Below the pieces are notes generated by a model, which was not told the DNA's origin, ran no database searches, and saw nothing but the letters and a program-made list of their open reading frames with translations. The position numbers and the translations under genes are program-made. 64,000 nucleotides of DNA from Gordonia rubripertincta (GTDB lineage: Bacteria; Actinomycetota; Actinomycetes; Mycobacteriales; Mycobacteriaceae): NCBI RefSeq assembly GCF_038024875.1, contig NZ_CP136136.1, positions 1,178,001 through 1,242,000 of the forward strand, read 5' to 3'. Shown here piece after piece: positions 35,213 through 43,140 of the stretch. The number at the start of each line of letters is the position of its first letter. Position 1 is the stretch's first letter.

Positions 35213-36294
35213 CCGAGACGACCACCCATCCCGCTGTTGTCGGCAAGCTCTCGACCCTGGACCGGTTCCTGCCGGTGTGGATCGGTGTGGCGATGGTCGC
35301 CGGCCTGCTCCTGGGCCGGATGATCCCCGGCCTCGGTGACGCACTCGGGGCCGTCGAACTCGACGGCATCTCCCTGCCGATCGCGCTCGGTCTGCTGATC
35401 ATGATGTACCCGGTCCTCGCGAAGGTGCGCTACGACCGCCTCGACACCGTCACCGGCGACCGCAAACTCCTCCTCGGCTCCCTGCTGCTGAACTGGGTCC
35501 TCGGCCCGGCGCTGATGTTCGCGCTCGCCTGGATCTTCCTGCCCGACCTGCCCGAATACCGGACCGGTCTGATCATCGTCGGCCTCGCGCGCTGCATCGC
35601 GATGGTCATCATCTGGAACGACCTCGCCTGCGGCGACCGCGAAGCGGCCGCCGTCCTGGTCGCGATCAACTCCGTCTTCCAGGTAATCATGTTCGCCGTC
35701 CTCGGCTGGTTCTACCTCTCGGTGCTGCCCGGCTGGCTGGGCCTCGAACAGACCACCATCGACACCTCACCGTGGCAGATCGCCAAGTCCGTACTGATCT
35801 TCCTCGGCATCCCGCTGCTCGCCGGGTTCCTCACCCGCCACTTCGGGGAGAAGGCCAAGGGCCGCGAGTGGTACGAGGAGCGGTTCCTGCCGAAGATCGG
35901 CCCCTGGGCGCTCTACGGCCTGCTGTTCACCATCGTGATCCTCTTCGCGCTACAGGGCGACCAGATCACCTCGCAGCCACTCGATGTCGTCCGGATCGCG
36001 ATCCCGCTGCTCGCGTACTTCGCGATCATGTGGGGCGGCGGCTACGCACTCGGCGCCGCAATGGGACTGGGCTACGAGCGCACCACCACCCTCGCGTTCA
36101 CCGCCGCGGGCAACAACTTCGAGCTCGCCATCGCGGTCGCCATCGCCACCTACGGCGTCACCTCCGGCCAGGCCCTCGCCGGGGTCGTCGGACCGCTGAT
36201 CGAGGTCCCCGTCCTCGTCGGCCTGGTCTACGTCTCCCTCGCGCTACGCAAACGCTTCAACCGCACGGACTCTCCCGCACCCATCGCTTCGTGA
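35209..36294 (+). CDS. acr3: Arsenite efflux permease ACR3
   Basis: 361 residues from GTG 35209, with ten predicted helices. Two residues needed for transport in the corynebacterial protein are visible: the Cys in helix 4 (VGLARCIAMVIIWND) and the Glu in helix 9 (VGPLIEVPVLVGL). It exports As(OH)3 from the cytoplasm using the proton motive force. Fused translationally to arsR by a 4-base overlap; arsenate reductase genes follow in the same direction. Confidence 0.95.
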   Translation: MTETTTHPAVVGKLSTLDRFLPVWIGVAMVAGLLLGRMIPGLGDALGAVELDGISLPIALGLLIMMYPVLAKVRYDRLDTVTGDRKLLLGSLLLNWVLGPALMFALAWIFLPDLPEYRTGLIIVGLARCIAMVIIWNDLACGDREAAAVLVAINSVFQVIMFAVLGWFYLSVLPGWLGLEQTTIDTSPWQIAKSVLIFLGIPLLAGFLTRHFGEKAKGREWYEERFLPKIGPWALYGLLFTIVILFALQGDQITSQPLDVVRIAIPLLAYFAIMWGGGYALGAAMGLGYERTTTLAFTAAGNNFELAIAVAIATYGVTSGQALAGVVGPLIEVPVLVGLVYVSLALRKRFNRTDSPAPIAS

Positions 36295-36317
36295 CCCGAG
36301 AAGGCCAGGAGACGAAC

Positions 36318-36977
36318 ATGTCCCAGCATGTCGACCGCCATCAGTCCGAACTACTCGTCCCCGAGGCGGTCCTGCGGCGGGCCGCCGAGCATCTCGCCGG
36401 CAGATACGTCGGGGTCTTCTCCCCGGAAACGGTGGAGCGGACGGTGTTCGAGTCGTACGCCGCGCTCCGCGAGACCGCCACGGTGCACACCCATCTGACG
36501 GCGCTCGCGCCCAGGCTGGCCGCCGAACGCCTCACCGCCCGCGCCCACACCGACGGTTCCGTGGTGAAGACGGCGCCCGAGGTGCTGTTCGTCTGCGCCC
36601 ACAACACCGGCCGCTCGCAGATGGCGGCGGCGCTGCTCGACCACCACAGCGGCGGCCGTGTCCACGTCCATTCGGCGGGCTCGGCCCCGACCGGCGGGAT
36701 CGATCCCGCCGTCCTCGCGGTGATGGCCGAAACCGGAATCGACCTGGCCGCCGCGTATCCCAAGCCGCTGACCGACGAGGTCGTCGCCGTCGCCGACGTG
36801 GTGGTCACCCTGGGCTGCGGCGACGCCTGCCCGGTCCATCCGGGCACACGGTATCTCGACTGGTCGGTACCCGACCCGGAAGGGCAATCGCCGCACATGG
36901 TGCGCGCGATCCGCGACGAGATCGATATTCGTGTCCGCGGCCTGCTCACCGAACTCACCACCACCACCCAGGCCTGA
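36318..36977 (+). CDS. arsC: Arsenate reductase with N-terminal helical domain
   Basis: 219 residues from ATG 36318 (CCAGGAGA upstream). The first ~80 residues form a three-helix region (AVLRRAAEHLAGRYVGVF; TVERTVFESYAAL), as in the longer corynebacterial arsenate reductase. The LMW-phosphatase domain starts at VLFVCAHNTGRSQMAAALL (C-x5-R), with DWSVPDPEG supplying the late Asp. In related proteins mycothiol and mycoredoxin provide electrons. Confidence 0.9.
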   Translation: MSQHVDRHQSELLVPEAVLRRAAEHLAGRYVGVFSPETVERTVFESYAALRETATVHTHLTALAPRLAAERLTARAHTDGSVVKTAPEVLFVCAHNTGRSQMAAALLDHHSGGRVHVHSAGSAPTGGIDPAVLAVMAETGIDLAAAYPKPLTDEVVAVADVVVTLGCGDACPVHPGTRYLDWSVPDPEGQSPHMVRAIRDEIDIRVRGLLTELTTTTQA

Positions 36978-37004
36978 CCCCTCCATCTTCCCGAAAGGTT
37001 CTCG

Positions 37005-37436
37005 ATGACCACCGATTCCCCGAACGCCACTCCGTCGGTCCTGTTCGTCTGCGTGCACAACGCCGGCCGCTCCCAGATGGCCGCCGGATTCCTCACCGCG
37101 CTGGCCGGTGACCGGATCGAGGTCCGCTCCGCGGGCAGCGCCCCGGCCGACCAGGTCAACCCCGCCGCGACCCTGGCGATGGCCGAGGTCGGCATCGACA
37201 TCTCGACGCAGTCCCCGAAGATCCTCACCGTGGACGCGGTACAGGCCTCCGACGTGGTGATCACGATGGGCTGCGGCGACACGTGCCCGGTCTTCCCCGG
37301 AAAGTCCTACCGCGACTGGGTTCTCGAGGATCCGGCCGGTCAGGGTGTCGACGCGGTCCGCCCGATTCGTGACGAGATCAAGGCGAAGGTCGAGGCGCTG
37401 ATCGCAGAACTGACCGCCGAGCCCGCCCGTTCCTGA
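37005..37436 (+). CDS. arsC: Arsenate reductase (LMW phosphatase family)
   Basis: 143 residues from ATG 37005. The catalytic loop is VLFVCVHNAGRSQMAAGFL and the second Cys-rich motif TMGCGDTCPVFPGKSYRDW provides extra Cys residues that could form a disulfide in a thioredoxin-linked cycle. The thioredoxin reductase gene directly downstream fits that. DWVLEDPAG holds the acid. It lies 27 bp after the previous arsC, so two canonical forms are tandem. Confidence 0.92.
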   Translation: MTTDSPNATPSVLFVCVHNAGRSQMAAGFLTALAGDRIEVRSAGSAPADQVNPAATLAMAEVGIDISTQSPKILTVDAVQASDVVITMGCGDTCPVFPGKSYRDWVLEDPAGQGVDAVRPIRDEIKAKVEALIAELTAEPARS

Positions 37437-37488
37437 CCGACAACGTCCACCTCTTCGCCCCTGCGGGGGCCGCACGGAAGGCTCCTCA

Positions 37489-38472
37489 TTGAGTACTGAC
37501 GCGACCATCCACGACCTGATCATCGTCGGCTCCGGACCCGCCGGATACACGGCCGGCGTCTACGCCGCCCGCGCGGAGCTCGAGCCCCTGCTCTTCGAGG
37601 GCACCCAGTTCGGCGGCTCGCTGATGACCACCACCGAGGTGGAGAACTTCCCCGGCTTCCGCGAGGGCATCATGGGCCCGGATCTCATGGACGAGATGCG
37701 CGAGCAGGCCAAGCGTTTCGGCGCGGACATCCGCACCGAGGACGTCGAGGAGATCGAGCTGGACGGCCCGGTCAAGAAGGTCGTCGCGAACGGTGAGACG
37801 TACTACGCCCGCGCCGTCATTCTCGCGATGGGTGCCGCTGCCCGCTACCTCGGTATCCCGGGGGAGGAGAAGCTCCTCGGCCGCGGCGTCAGCGCCTGCG
37901 CCACCTGCGACGGCTTCTTCTTCCGCGACCAGGACATCGTCGTGGTCGGCGGCGGCGACTCCGCGATGGAGGAGGCCACCTTCCTGACCAAGTTCGCCCG
38001 CAGCGTCACCCTCGTGCACCGCCGCGAGGAGTTCCGCGCGTCCCGGATCATGCTCGAGCGCGCCAAGGCGAACGAGAAGATCCGCTTCGTCACCAACGCC
38101 GAGCCGGTCGAGGTGCTGGGTGAGAACAGCGTCACCGGCCTGGTGGTCCGCGACACGGTCACCGGCGAGCGGTCCACGCTCGACGTCACCGGCATGTTCG
38201 TCGCCATCGGCCACGACCCGCGCAGCGAGCTCGTCAAGGGCCAGGTCGACGTCGACGCCGCCGGCTACGTCCAGGTGCAGTCGCCGACCACCGCCACCTC
38301 CACCGAGGGTGTCTTCGCGGCCGGCGACCTGGTCGACCACACCTACCGTCAGGCCATCACCGCGGCCGGCACCGGCTGTGCCGCCGCGATCGACGCCGAG
38401 CGCTGGCTGGCCGACCAGGGGGAGATCACCGAGAACACCCTCGCCGCCGCGGGCGAGCCCGTCACCGTCTGA
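37489..38472 (+). CDS. trxB: Thioredoxin reductase
   Basis: 327 residues from TTG 37489 after GGAAGG. FAD-binding IIVGSGPAGYTAGVYAARAE, the redox pair in SACATCDGFFFRDQ, NADPH-binding VVVGGGDSAMEEATFL and the C-terminal GVFAAGDLVDHTYRQA are all present. It supplies reducing power from NADPH, probably to thioredoxin serving ArsC. A GC hairpin (GCCCC/GGGGC, 37457-37470) lies in the gap before it. Its presence in an ars operon suggests a dedicated copy next to the housekeeping enzyme. Confidence 0.93.
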   Translation: MSTDATIHDLIIVGSGPAGYTAGVYAARAELEPLLFEGTQFGGSLMTTTEVENFPGFREGIMGPDLMDEMREQAKRFGADIRTEDVEEIELDGPVKKVVANGETYYARAVILAMGAAARYLGIPGEEKLLGRGVSACATCDGFFFRDQDIVVVGGGDSAMEEATFLTKFARSVTLVHRREEFRASRIMLERAKANEKIRFVTNAEPVEVLGENSVTGLVVRDTVTGERSTLDVTGMFVAIGHDPRSELVKGQVDVDAAGYVQVQSPTTATSTEGVFAAGDLVDHTYRQAITAAGTGCAAAIDAERWLADQGEITENTLAAAGEPVTV

Positions 38473-38474
38473 GC

Positions 38475-39536
38475 ATGATGCAGCAGCGATCGGTGACCGA
38501 CATGGATGTGGTCGTGATCGGTGGCGGACAGGCCGGGCTCGCCGCGGGCTACTACCTGCGGCGAGCCGGGCACCGGTTCGTGATCCTCGACGACCAACCG
38601 GTACCCGGCGGGGCATGGCCACACACGTGGCCGTCGCTGCGGCTGTTCTCCCCGGCGGAGTTCGCGGCCCTGCCGGGATGGCCGATGCCGCCGTGGCCGG
38701 ACGGTTTCCCGCCCGCCTCGCACGTGGTCGACTACTTCACCGCCTACGAGGAGCGCTACGACCTGCCGATCAAGCGGCCCGTCCGGGTCACCGGTGTGGA
38801 CCGCGACGGGCAGCACCTCGCCGTCACCACGAACCAACGGATCTGGCGGGCCCGGCGGGTGATCAGCGCGACCGGCACCTGGCAGCAACCGTTCTGGCCG
38901 CTGTACCCGGGTGCGCGGGAGTTCACCGGCCGCCAACTCCACACGGTCGACTACCGGCAACCGTCGGACTTCGCTGGCGCCCGGGTGGTGATCGTCGGTG
39001 GCGGCAACTCCGCCGCCCAGCTCGTCGCCGAAATCTCCACCGTGGCCACCACCACGTGGGTGACGACCCGGCCACCCCGCTTCCTCGCCGACGACGTCGA
39101 CGGGCGGGTGCTGTTCCAGGTCGCATCCGAGCGCGCCGCGGCGATCGCCGCCGGGAAACCCGATCCCGGCGGACCGGCTTCCCTCGGCGACATCGTCATG
39201 GTGCCCGAGGTGCGTGAGGCCCGCGATCGTGGTGTCCTGCAGGCGCTACCGATGTTCGACCGTCTCACCCGAGACGGCGTCGCCTGGGGAAACACGGTTC
39301 AGCACGCCGATGTCATTGTGTGGGCCACCGGCTTTCGGCCCGCGCTGGCCCACCTGCGTCCGCTGCGGTTGCGCGAGCACGACGGCACGATCGCCGTCTC
39401 GGGCACGAAGGCGCTCAAGGAGCCCCGCCTGCACCTGCTCGGCTACGGGGACTGGACCGGCCCCGGCTCGGCGACCATCCTCGGCGTCGGACGCACTGCC
39501 AAAGCTGCAGTCGCCCAACTCGACCTCGACGACTGA
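38475..39536 (+). CDS. arsO: ArsO-like flavin monooxygenase
   Basis: 353 residues from ATG 38475 (ATG 38478 possible), two bases after trxB. Two Rossmann motifs, VVIGGGQAGLAAGYYL and VVIVGGGNSAAQLVAE, and ATGTW/ATGF linkers mark a class B flavoprotein monooxygenase. ArsO genes occur in many ars operons, though their reaction with arsenic compounds is not settled. It ends the acr3-arsC-arsC-trxB operon. A similar protein is at 46727-47767. Confidence 0.78.
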   Translation: MMQQRSVTDMDVVVIGGGQAGLAAGYYLRRAGHRFVILDDQPVPGGAWPHTWPSLRLFSPAEFAALPGWPMPPWPDGFPPASHVVDYFTAYEERYDLPIKRPVRVTGVDRDGQHLAVTTNQRIWRARRVISATGTWQQPFWPLYPGAREFTGRQLHTVDYRQPSDFAGARVVIVGGGNSAAQLVAEISTVATTTWVTTRPPRFLADDVDGRVLFQVASERAAAIAAGKPDPGGPASLGDIVMVPEVREARDRGVLQALPMFDRLTRDGVAWGNTVQHADVIVWATGFRPALAHLRPLRLREHDGTIAVSGTKALKEPRLHLLGYGDWTGPGSATILGVGRTAKAAVAQLDLDD

Positions 39537-39633
39537 CCACACTCGTCCGATAAGGGACCGGCGACGAGCGCGCCCACGTTCACCCGGACGCTTCCGCGGT
39601 GTGGGCGTTGCGCAAGGTGCTCGGGTATGCGGG

Positions 39634-40137
39634 TCATGGTGAGTGGTCCTCGTTGGATTCGAGGAGCAATGCGCCGATGACGAGGACGACGCCGCAGGTG
39701 ATGTAGGTGTCGGCGATATTGAAGGTGGCGAACCATCCGGTGTGGAAGTAGTCGGTGACCTTGCCGTCGAGAAGACGGTCGATGACGTTGGCGGCGGCGC
39801 CGGCGACGATCGCGGCGAGCCCGACGGTCTGGATCGGGTGACTGTCCGGTGCGGTACGCCACGCGAACACACTGATCGTGGCGGTGATGGCCGCGGTGGC
39901 GGCAAGAACGACGGCGGTGGGGAGTTGGTCGCCGAGACTGAAAGCGACCCCGGTGTTGTAGGTCAGGCGCAGTTGCAGCAGGCCGAGATCGACGGTCCGA
40001 CCCCAGGAAAGAGTGTCGCGTGCAATCGGATCGACGACCAGCGCGATCGCAGCTAAGGCGACGGCGACCGCGACGAGGGTGCGGCGGCCGCGGCGCCACC
40101 TGGCTGAGGTCGAGGTGGTGGGCTCGGCGTAGGTCAT
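39634..40137 (-). CDS. lspA: Signal peptidase II (LspA)
   Basis: 167 residues with four helices. The catalytic Asp residues are in AAANVIDRLLDG and FATFNIADTYI, and NTGVAFSLG is a family motif. It cleaves lipoprotein signal peptides. Its ATG overlaps the stop of the P1B ATPase (ATGA, 40134-40137). LspA copies in Cd/Pb resistance operons (pbrC-like) are known; here it forms a three-gene unit with cmtR and the ATPase. Confidence 0.9.
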   Translation of the reverse strand: MTYAEPTTSTSARWRRGRRTLVAVAVALAAIALVVDPIARDTLSWGRTVDLGLLQLRLTYNTGVAFSLGDQLPTAVVLAATAAITATISVFAWRTAPDSHPIQTVGLAAIVAGAAANVIDRLLDGKVTDYFHTGWFATFNIADTYITCGVVLVIGALLLESNEDHSP

Positions 40138-42092
40138 GACCGAGTCCCGGCGATCGGTTCGCGCGTGATCGCCGAGGGTGTCGCTGCGGTGAGGGTTCGG
40201 GCGCGTCCGGCGCGGACGCCGTTGGCGATGACGACGATCTCGGCGACTTCGTGGACGAGGACGACCGCGGCCAGGCCGAGGACACCGAACAGGGCCAGCG
40301 GCATCAAGACGGTGATGATCGCCAGGGACAGGCCGACGTTCTGCAGCATGATCGTCCGAGACCGGCGCGCGTGGTGCAGCGCCTGAGGTAGGTGGCGCAG
40401 GTCCTCGCCCATCAGAGCGACGTCGGCAGTCTCGATCGCCACGTCGGTTCCTATTGCGCCCATCGCGATACCGAGGTCTGCGGTGGCGAGGGCGGGGGCG
40501 TCATTTACTCCGTCGCCGACCATCGCGGTCGGTCGCGCAGCGCGGAGGGTTCCGACGATGCGGGCCTTGTCCTCGGGGCGCAGGTCGGCGTGCACTTCGT
40601 CGATGCCGACGTCGGCGGCCAGGGCGCGGGCGGTGCGGTCGTTGTCGCCGGTGAGCATCGCGACCTGGTAGCCGTCGCGGCGCAGGCCGGCGATCACCTC
40701 GTGTGCCTCGGGGCGGAGTTCATCGCGGACGGCGACCGCCCCAATCACGGTTCCGGCGCGCTCGATCAGGACCGCGGTGGCGCCGGCACGCTGCATCCGT
40801 TCGATGTCGGCGGTGAGGGGGCCGGGGTCGATCCAGCCGGGTCGACCGAGCCGAACCGGTGCGCCGTCGATGCGGCCGGTCAGGCCCGCGCCGGTCACGG
40901 CATCGACATCGTCGGCGGGCACGTAGTGGCCGACGGCGGCGAGAATCGCTCGGGCCAGCGGGTGTTCGCTGCGGGCCTCCAACGCCGCGGCCACCGCGAG
41001 GACGTCGCCGCGGGTGGCGCCGTTAGCGGCGGCGACGTCGATCACGACGGGCTGGTTGCGGGTGAGAGTGCCGGTCTTGTCCAGCGCGACGGTGCGGATG
41101 CGGCCGAGTGCTTCGAGGGCGGCACCGCCCTTGACCAGGACGCCGAGCTTGGACGCGGCGCCGATCGCGGCGACGACCGTCACGGGGATGGCAATCGCCA
41201 GCGCGCACGGTGAGGCGGCGACGAGCACGACGAGGGCGCGTTCGATCCACACCCGCGGATCACCGGCGAGGCTGCCGACTGCGGCGATGACCGCGGCCGC
41301 GACCATCACGGCCGGGACAAGCGGCTTGGCTATCTTGTCGGCCAGGCGTTGCGCTTCGCCCTTGCGGGACTGCTCGGCCTCGACGATCCGCACGATCTTG
41401 GCCAGCGAGTTGTCTTGCGCGCCAGCGGTGACCTCGACCTCGAGGACTCCGGTGCCGTTGATCGACCCGGCGAACACCTCGTCGCCGGGACCGGCCTCGA
41501 CGGGCACCGATTCGCCGGTGATCGCGGAGGTGTCCAGGGCGGTGCGTCCGGTGCGGATGACGCCGTCGGTCGCGATCCGCTCCCCGGGCTTGACGATCAT
41601 GATCTCGCCGAGAGCGAGCTCGGCCGGCGGGACGGTCTCCTCGCGGCCGCCGCGGAGCACCGTGGCGGTGTCCGGGACCAGGGACAACAGGGCCCGCAGG
41701 CCGCGGCGGGTGCGGGTGACCGCGTACTCCTCGAGCCCCTCGCTGATCGCGAACAGGAACGCGAGCATGGCGGCCTCGCCGACCTCGCCGAGCAGCACCG
41801 CTCCGACGGCGGCAATCGTCATCAGCGTGCCGACGCCGATCTTGCCCTTGGCCAGCCTCTTGAGCGTGGACGGGACGAACGTGTAACCCGCCACGATCAG
41901 CGCGGCCGCCTCGAACCCCACAGCGAGCGCATCGGCTCCGCCGGTCACGCGAACGATCAGCGCCGCGACCAGCAGCACGCCGGCCGCGGCGGCGGCGCGG
42001 ATCTCGGTGATGTGCCAGAGCTTTTCGGGCTCGTGTTCTTCCTCGCCTTCGGGGCGGGGTTCGTCGTGGCCGCAGCCGCACGCGTCGCTCAT
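40134..42092 (-). CDS. P1B-type heavy-metal ATPase (Cd/Zn/Co/Pb)
   Basis: 652 residues from ATG 42092, overlapping the cmtR stop. A short Cys/His N-terminus (SDACGCGHDEPR) replaces an HMA domain. ITGESVP (actuator), LVAASPCALAIAIP (metal-site SPC), DKTGTLT (phospho-Asp), SEHPLARAI and GDGVNDAPAL are present. SPC plus a late HE motif (VLVHEVAEIVVIANG) places it near the P1B-4 group, whose members move Co, Zn, Cd or Pb. Pairing with a CmtR-type sensor favours Cd/Pb export. Confidence 0.88.
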   Translation of the reverse strand: MSDACGCGHDEPRPEGEEEHEPEKLWHITEIRAAAAAGVLLVAALIVRVTGGADALAVGFEAAALIVAGYTFVPSTLKRLAKGKIGVGTLMTIAAVGAVLLGEVGEAAMLAFLFAISEGLEEYAVTRTRRGLRALLSLVPDTATVLRGGREETVPPAELALGEIMIVKPGERIATDGVIRTGRTALDTSAITGESVPVEAGPGDEVFAGSINGTGVLEVEVTAGAQDNSLAKIVRIVEAEQSRKGEAQRLADKIAKPLVPAVMVAAAVIAAVGSLAGDPRVWIERALVVLVAASPCALAIAIPVTVVAAIGAASKLGVLVKGGAALEALGRIRTVALDKTGTLTRNQPVVIDVAAANGATRGDVLAVAAALEARSEHPLARAILAAVGHYVPADDVDAVTGAGLTGRIDGAPVRLGRPGWIDPGPLTADIERMQRAGATAVLIERAGTVIGAVAVRDELRPEAHEVIAGLRRDGYQVAMLTGDNDRTARALAADVGIDEVHADLRPEDKARIVGTLRAARPTAMVGDGVNDAPALATADLGIAMGAIGTDVAIETADVALMGEDLRHLPQALHHARRSRTIMLQNVGLSLAIITVLMPLALFGVLGLAAVVLVHEVAEIVVIANGVRAGRARTLTAATPSAITREPIAGTRS

Positions 42093-42466
42093 GACTTCTC
42101 CTCGGCATCGGTGCCGTAGTTCGGGCACAACGCGACCGCGTTCCCGGTCGCCGCCAGCAGCGTCTCCGCCGAGGCGAGAAGATCCATCAACTCCGGCCGG
42201 GCCAGCGCATAGAACACCTGCCGCCCCTGCGGGCGGCCGGTCACCAGCCCGCAGTCTCGCAGACACGCCACATGCGCCGACACCGTCGACTGCGCCAACC
42301 CCAACTCGCCGACCAGATCCGCCACCCGAGCCTCACCCGCAGCGAGGCGGCGCACGATCGCCAACCGGGTCCCGTCCGACAGGCTGTGGAACAACGCCAC
42401 CGCCGCATCGAGGGTCGAGCCGGTACTCCCGGCTGTCAGGCAACCATCCGCACGATCAATCGTCAT
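42089..42466 (-). CDS. cmtR: CmtR-type Cd/Pb sensor repressor (ArsR family)
   Basis: 125 residues from ATG 42466. The winged helix contains LFHSLSDGTRLAIVRRLAAG and LAQSTVSAHVACLRDCGLV. The two Cys of HVACLRDC and a third in ALCPNYG match the Cys57/Cys61/Cys102 set that binds Cd(II) and Pb(II) in mycobacterial CmtR. First gene of the cmtR-ATPase-lspA operon. A divergent small Cys-rich gene starts 59 bp away, so one operator could serve both. Confidence 0.9.
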   Translation of the reverse strand: MTIDRADGCLTAGSTGSTLDAAVALFHSLSDGTRLAIVRRLAAGEARVADLVGELGLAQSTVSAHVACLRDCGLVTGRPQGRQVFYALARPELMDLLASAETLLAATGNAVALCPNYGTDAEEKS

Positions 42467-42470
42467 ACGG

Positions 42471-42500
42471 CGATGATAACCGATGAACTACGATGTTAGA
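42471..42500. promoter_or_regulatory. Candidate CmtR operator with three 10-bp direct repeats
   Basis: CGATG recurs at 42471, 42481 and 42491, exactly one helical turn apart. TAAC (42477-42480) and GTTA (42495-42498) give an outer dyad. The stretch lies between the divergent cmtR and Cys-rich peptide starts. Confidence 0.5.
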
Positions 42501-42525
42501 TGGGGGTTGGAGATCAGGTGAGGAC

Positions 42526-42633
42526 ATGGAGAACTGGCTGACGAATCTGCAGGCCTGGTGGACCTGTCAGGTAATGATGGCGAACGGAACATGTGAGATG
42601 TGCGCGTGCACGCCGATGACGGGCTGCTGCTAG
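42526..42633 (+). CDS. 35-residue Cys-rich peptide, metallothionein-like candidate
   Basis: ATG 42526 follows AGGTGAGG with good spacing. The peptide has six Cys in 35 residues, five of them in the last 13 (NGTCEMCACTPMTGCC), plus three Trp in the first third. C-x2-C-x-C and a terminal CC are metal-thiolate-like. It is divergent from cmtR, so it would be induced by the same metals. It resembles small mycobacterial metallothioneins only in general composition. Too short for routine gene calling. I recognise no family. Confidence 0.55.
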   Translation: MENWLTNLQAWWTCQVMMANGTCEMCACTPMTGCC

Positions 42634-42788
42634 GTCGCATGTTGCTTCGGCCGTGAACCCGCTCGTGTCGCCTTCGGTGCAGTGCTGCGCTGTGGGCGGA
42701 ACGAGCGGGCATCTTTGCCCTCACTCGCGAGGTCACTGATCGGGTCGGTTTCCGCCAATTCGACATTTCGACGATGCTCGAACGCACG

Positions 42789-42804
42789 GTCCGCATACGC
42801 GGAC
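42789..42804. terminator. Hairpin between convergent genes
   Basis: GTCCGC (42789-42794) and GCGGAC (42799-42804) form a perfect stem with an ATAC loop, placed between the Cys-rich peptide gene and the convergent gene ending at 42818. No T-tract. A second dyad (CCCGCTCGT / ACGAGCGGG) lies upstream near 42657-42711. Confidence 0.4.
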
Positions 42805-42817
42805 TGAGTGTCTGACG

Positions 42818-43135
42818 TCAGTGTCGCCGCAGCTCCGCCTGGCGGAGCGCCTCGACGAGGTCGGGAACTGTCGGTGCTCCGGCGGGGCCGTTGGCGGTGT
42901 GGTAGACCCTGCAGGTCAGTCCCACCCCGGTGGTCGGCCCGAACGCGTCGACCCGGTCGATGCGGATGGTGGGCGATCCCGGAAACGCTTCGCGTTCTGC
43001 CTCGTCCTGGGTGTCGATCGCCCGGAGCACGATCGGCGTTCCGGCGTTCCCGGTCGCGGCGAGGGCCTCGGCGATCTGGTCCCGGGCGATCTGCCAGTTG
43101 GGGCAGCCGTCGAAGTAGAGCAGCTCGATGTCCAC
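42818..43135 (-). CDS. Small thioredoxin-fold protein
   Basis: 105 residues from GTG 43135, five bases after the stop of the ArsR-GNAT gene. The N-terminal ELLYFDGCPNWQIARDQIAE has one Cys where thioredoxins have CxxC. GSPTIRIDRVDAFGP and GLTCRVYH are shared with a family annotated as thioredoxin-like or alkylmercury-lyase-associated proteins. It probably binds or transfers a thiol-reactive compound. Co-transcribed with the ArsR-GNAT fusion. Confidence 0.65.
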   Translation of the reverse strand: MDIELLYFDGCPNWQIARDQIAEALAATGNAGTPIVLRAIDTQDEAEREAFPGSPTIRIDRVDAFGPTTGVGLTCRVYHTANGPAGAPTVPDLVEALRQAELRRH

Positions 43136-43140
43136 GACGG

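Noticed and set aside
42488..42796. 102-residue minus-strand reading frame opposite the Cys-rich peptide
   Set aside because: Composition is Ser/Arg-biased without a fold, and codon use is unlike neighbouring genes. The plus-strand peptide has a ribosome site and a better context.
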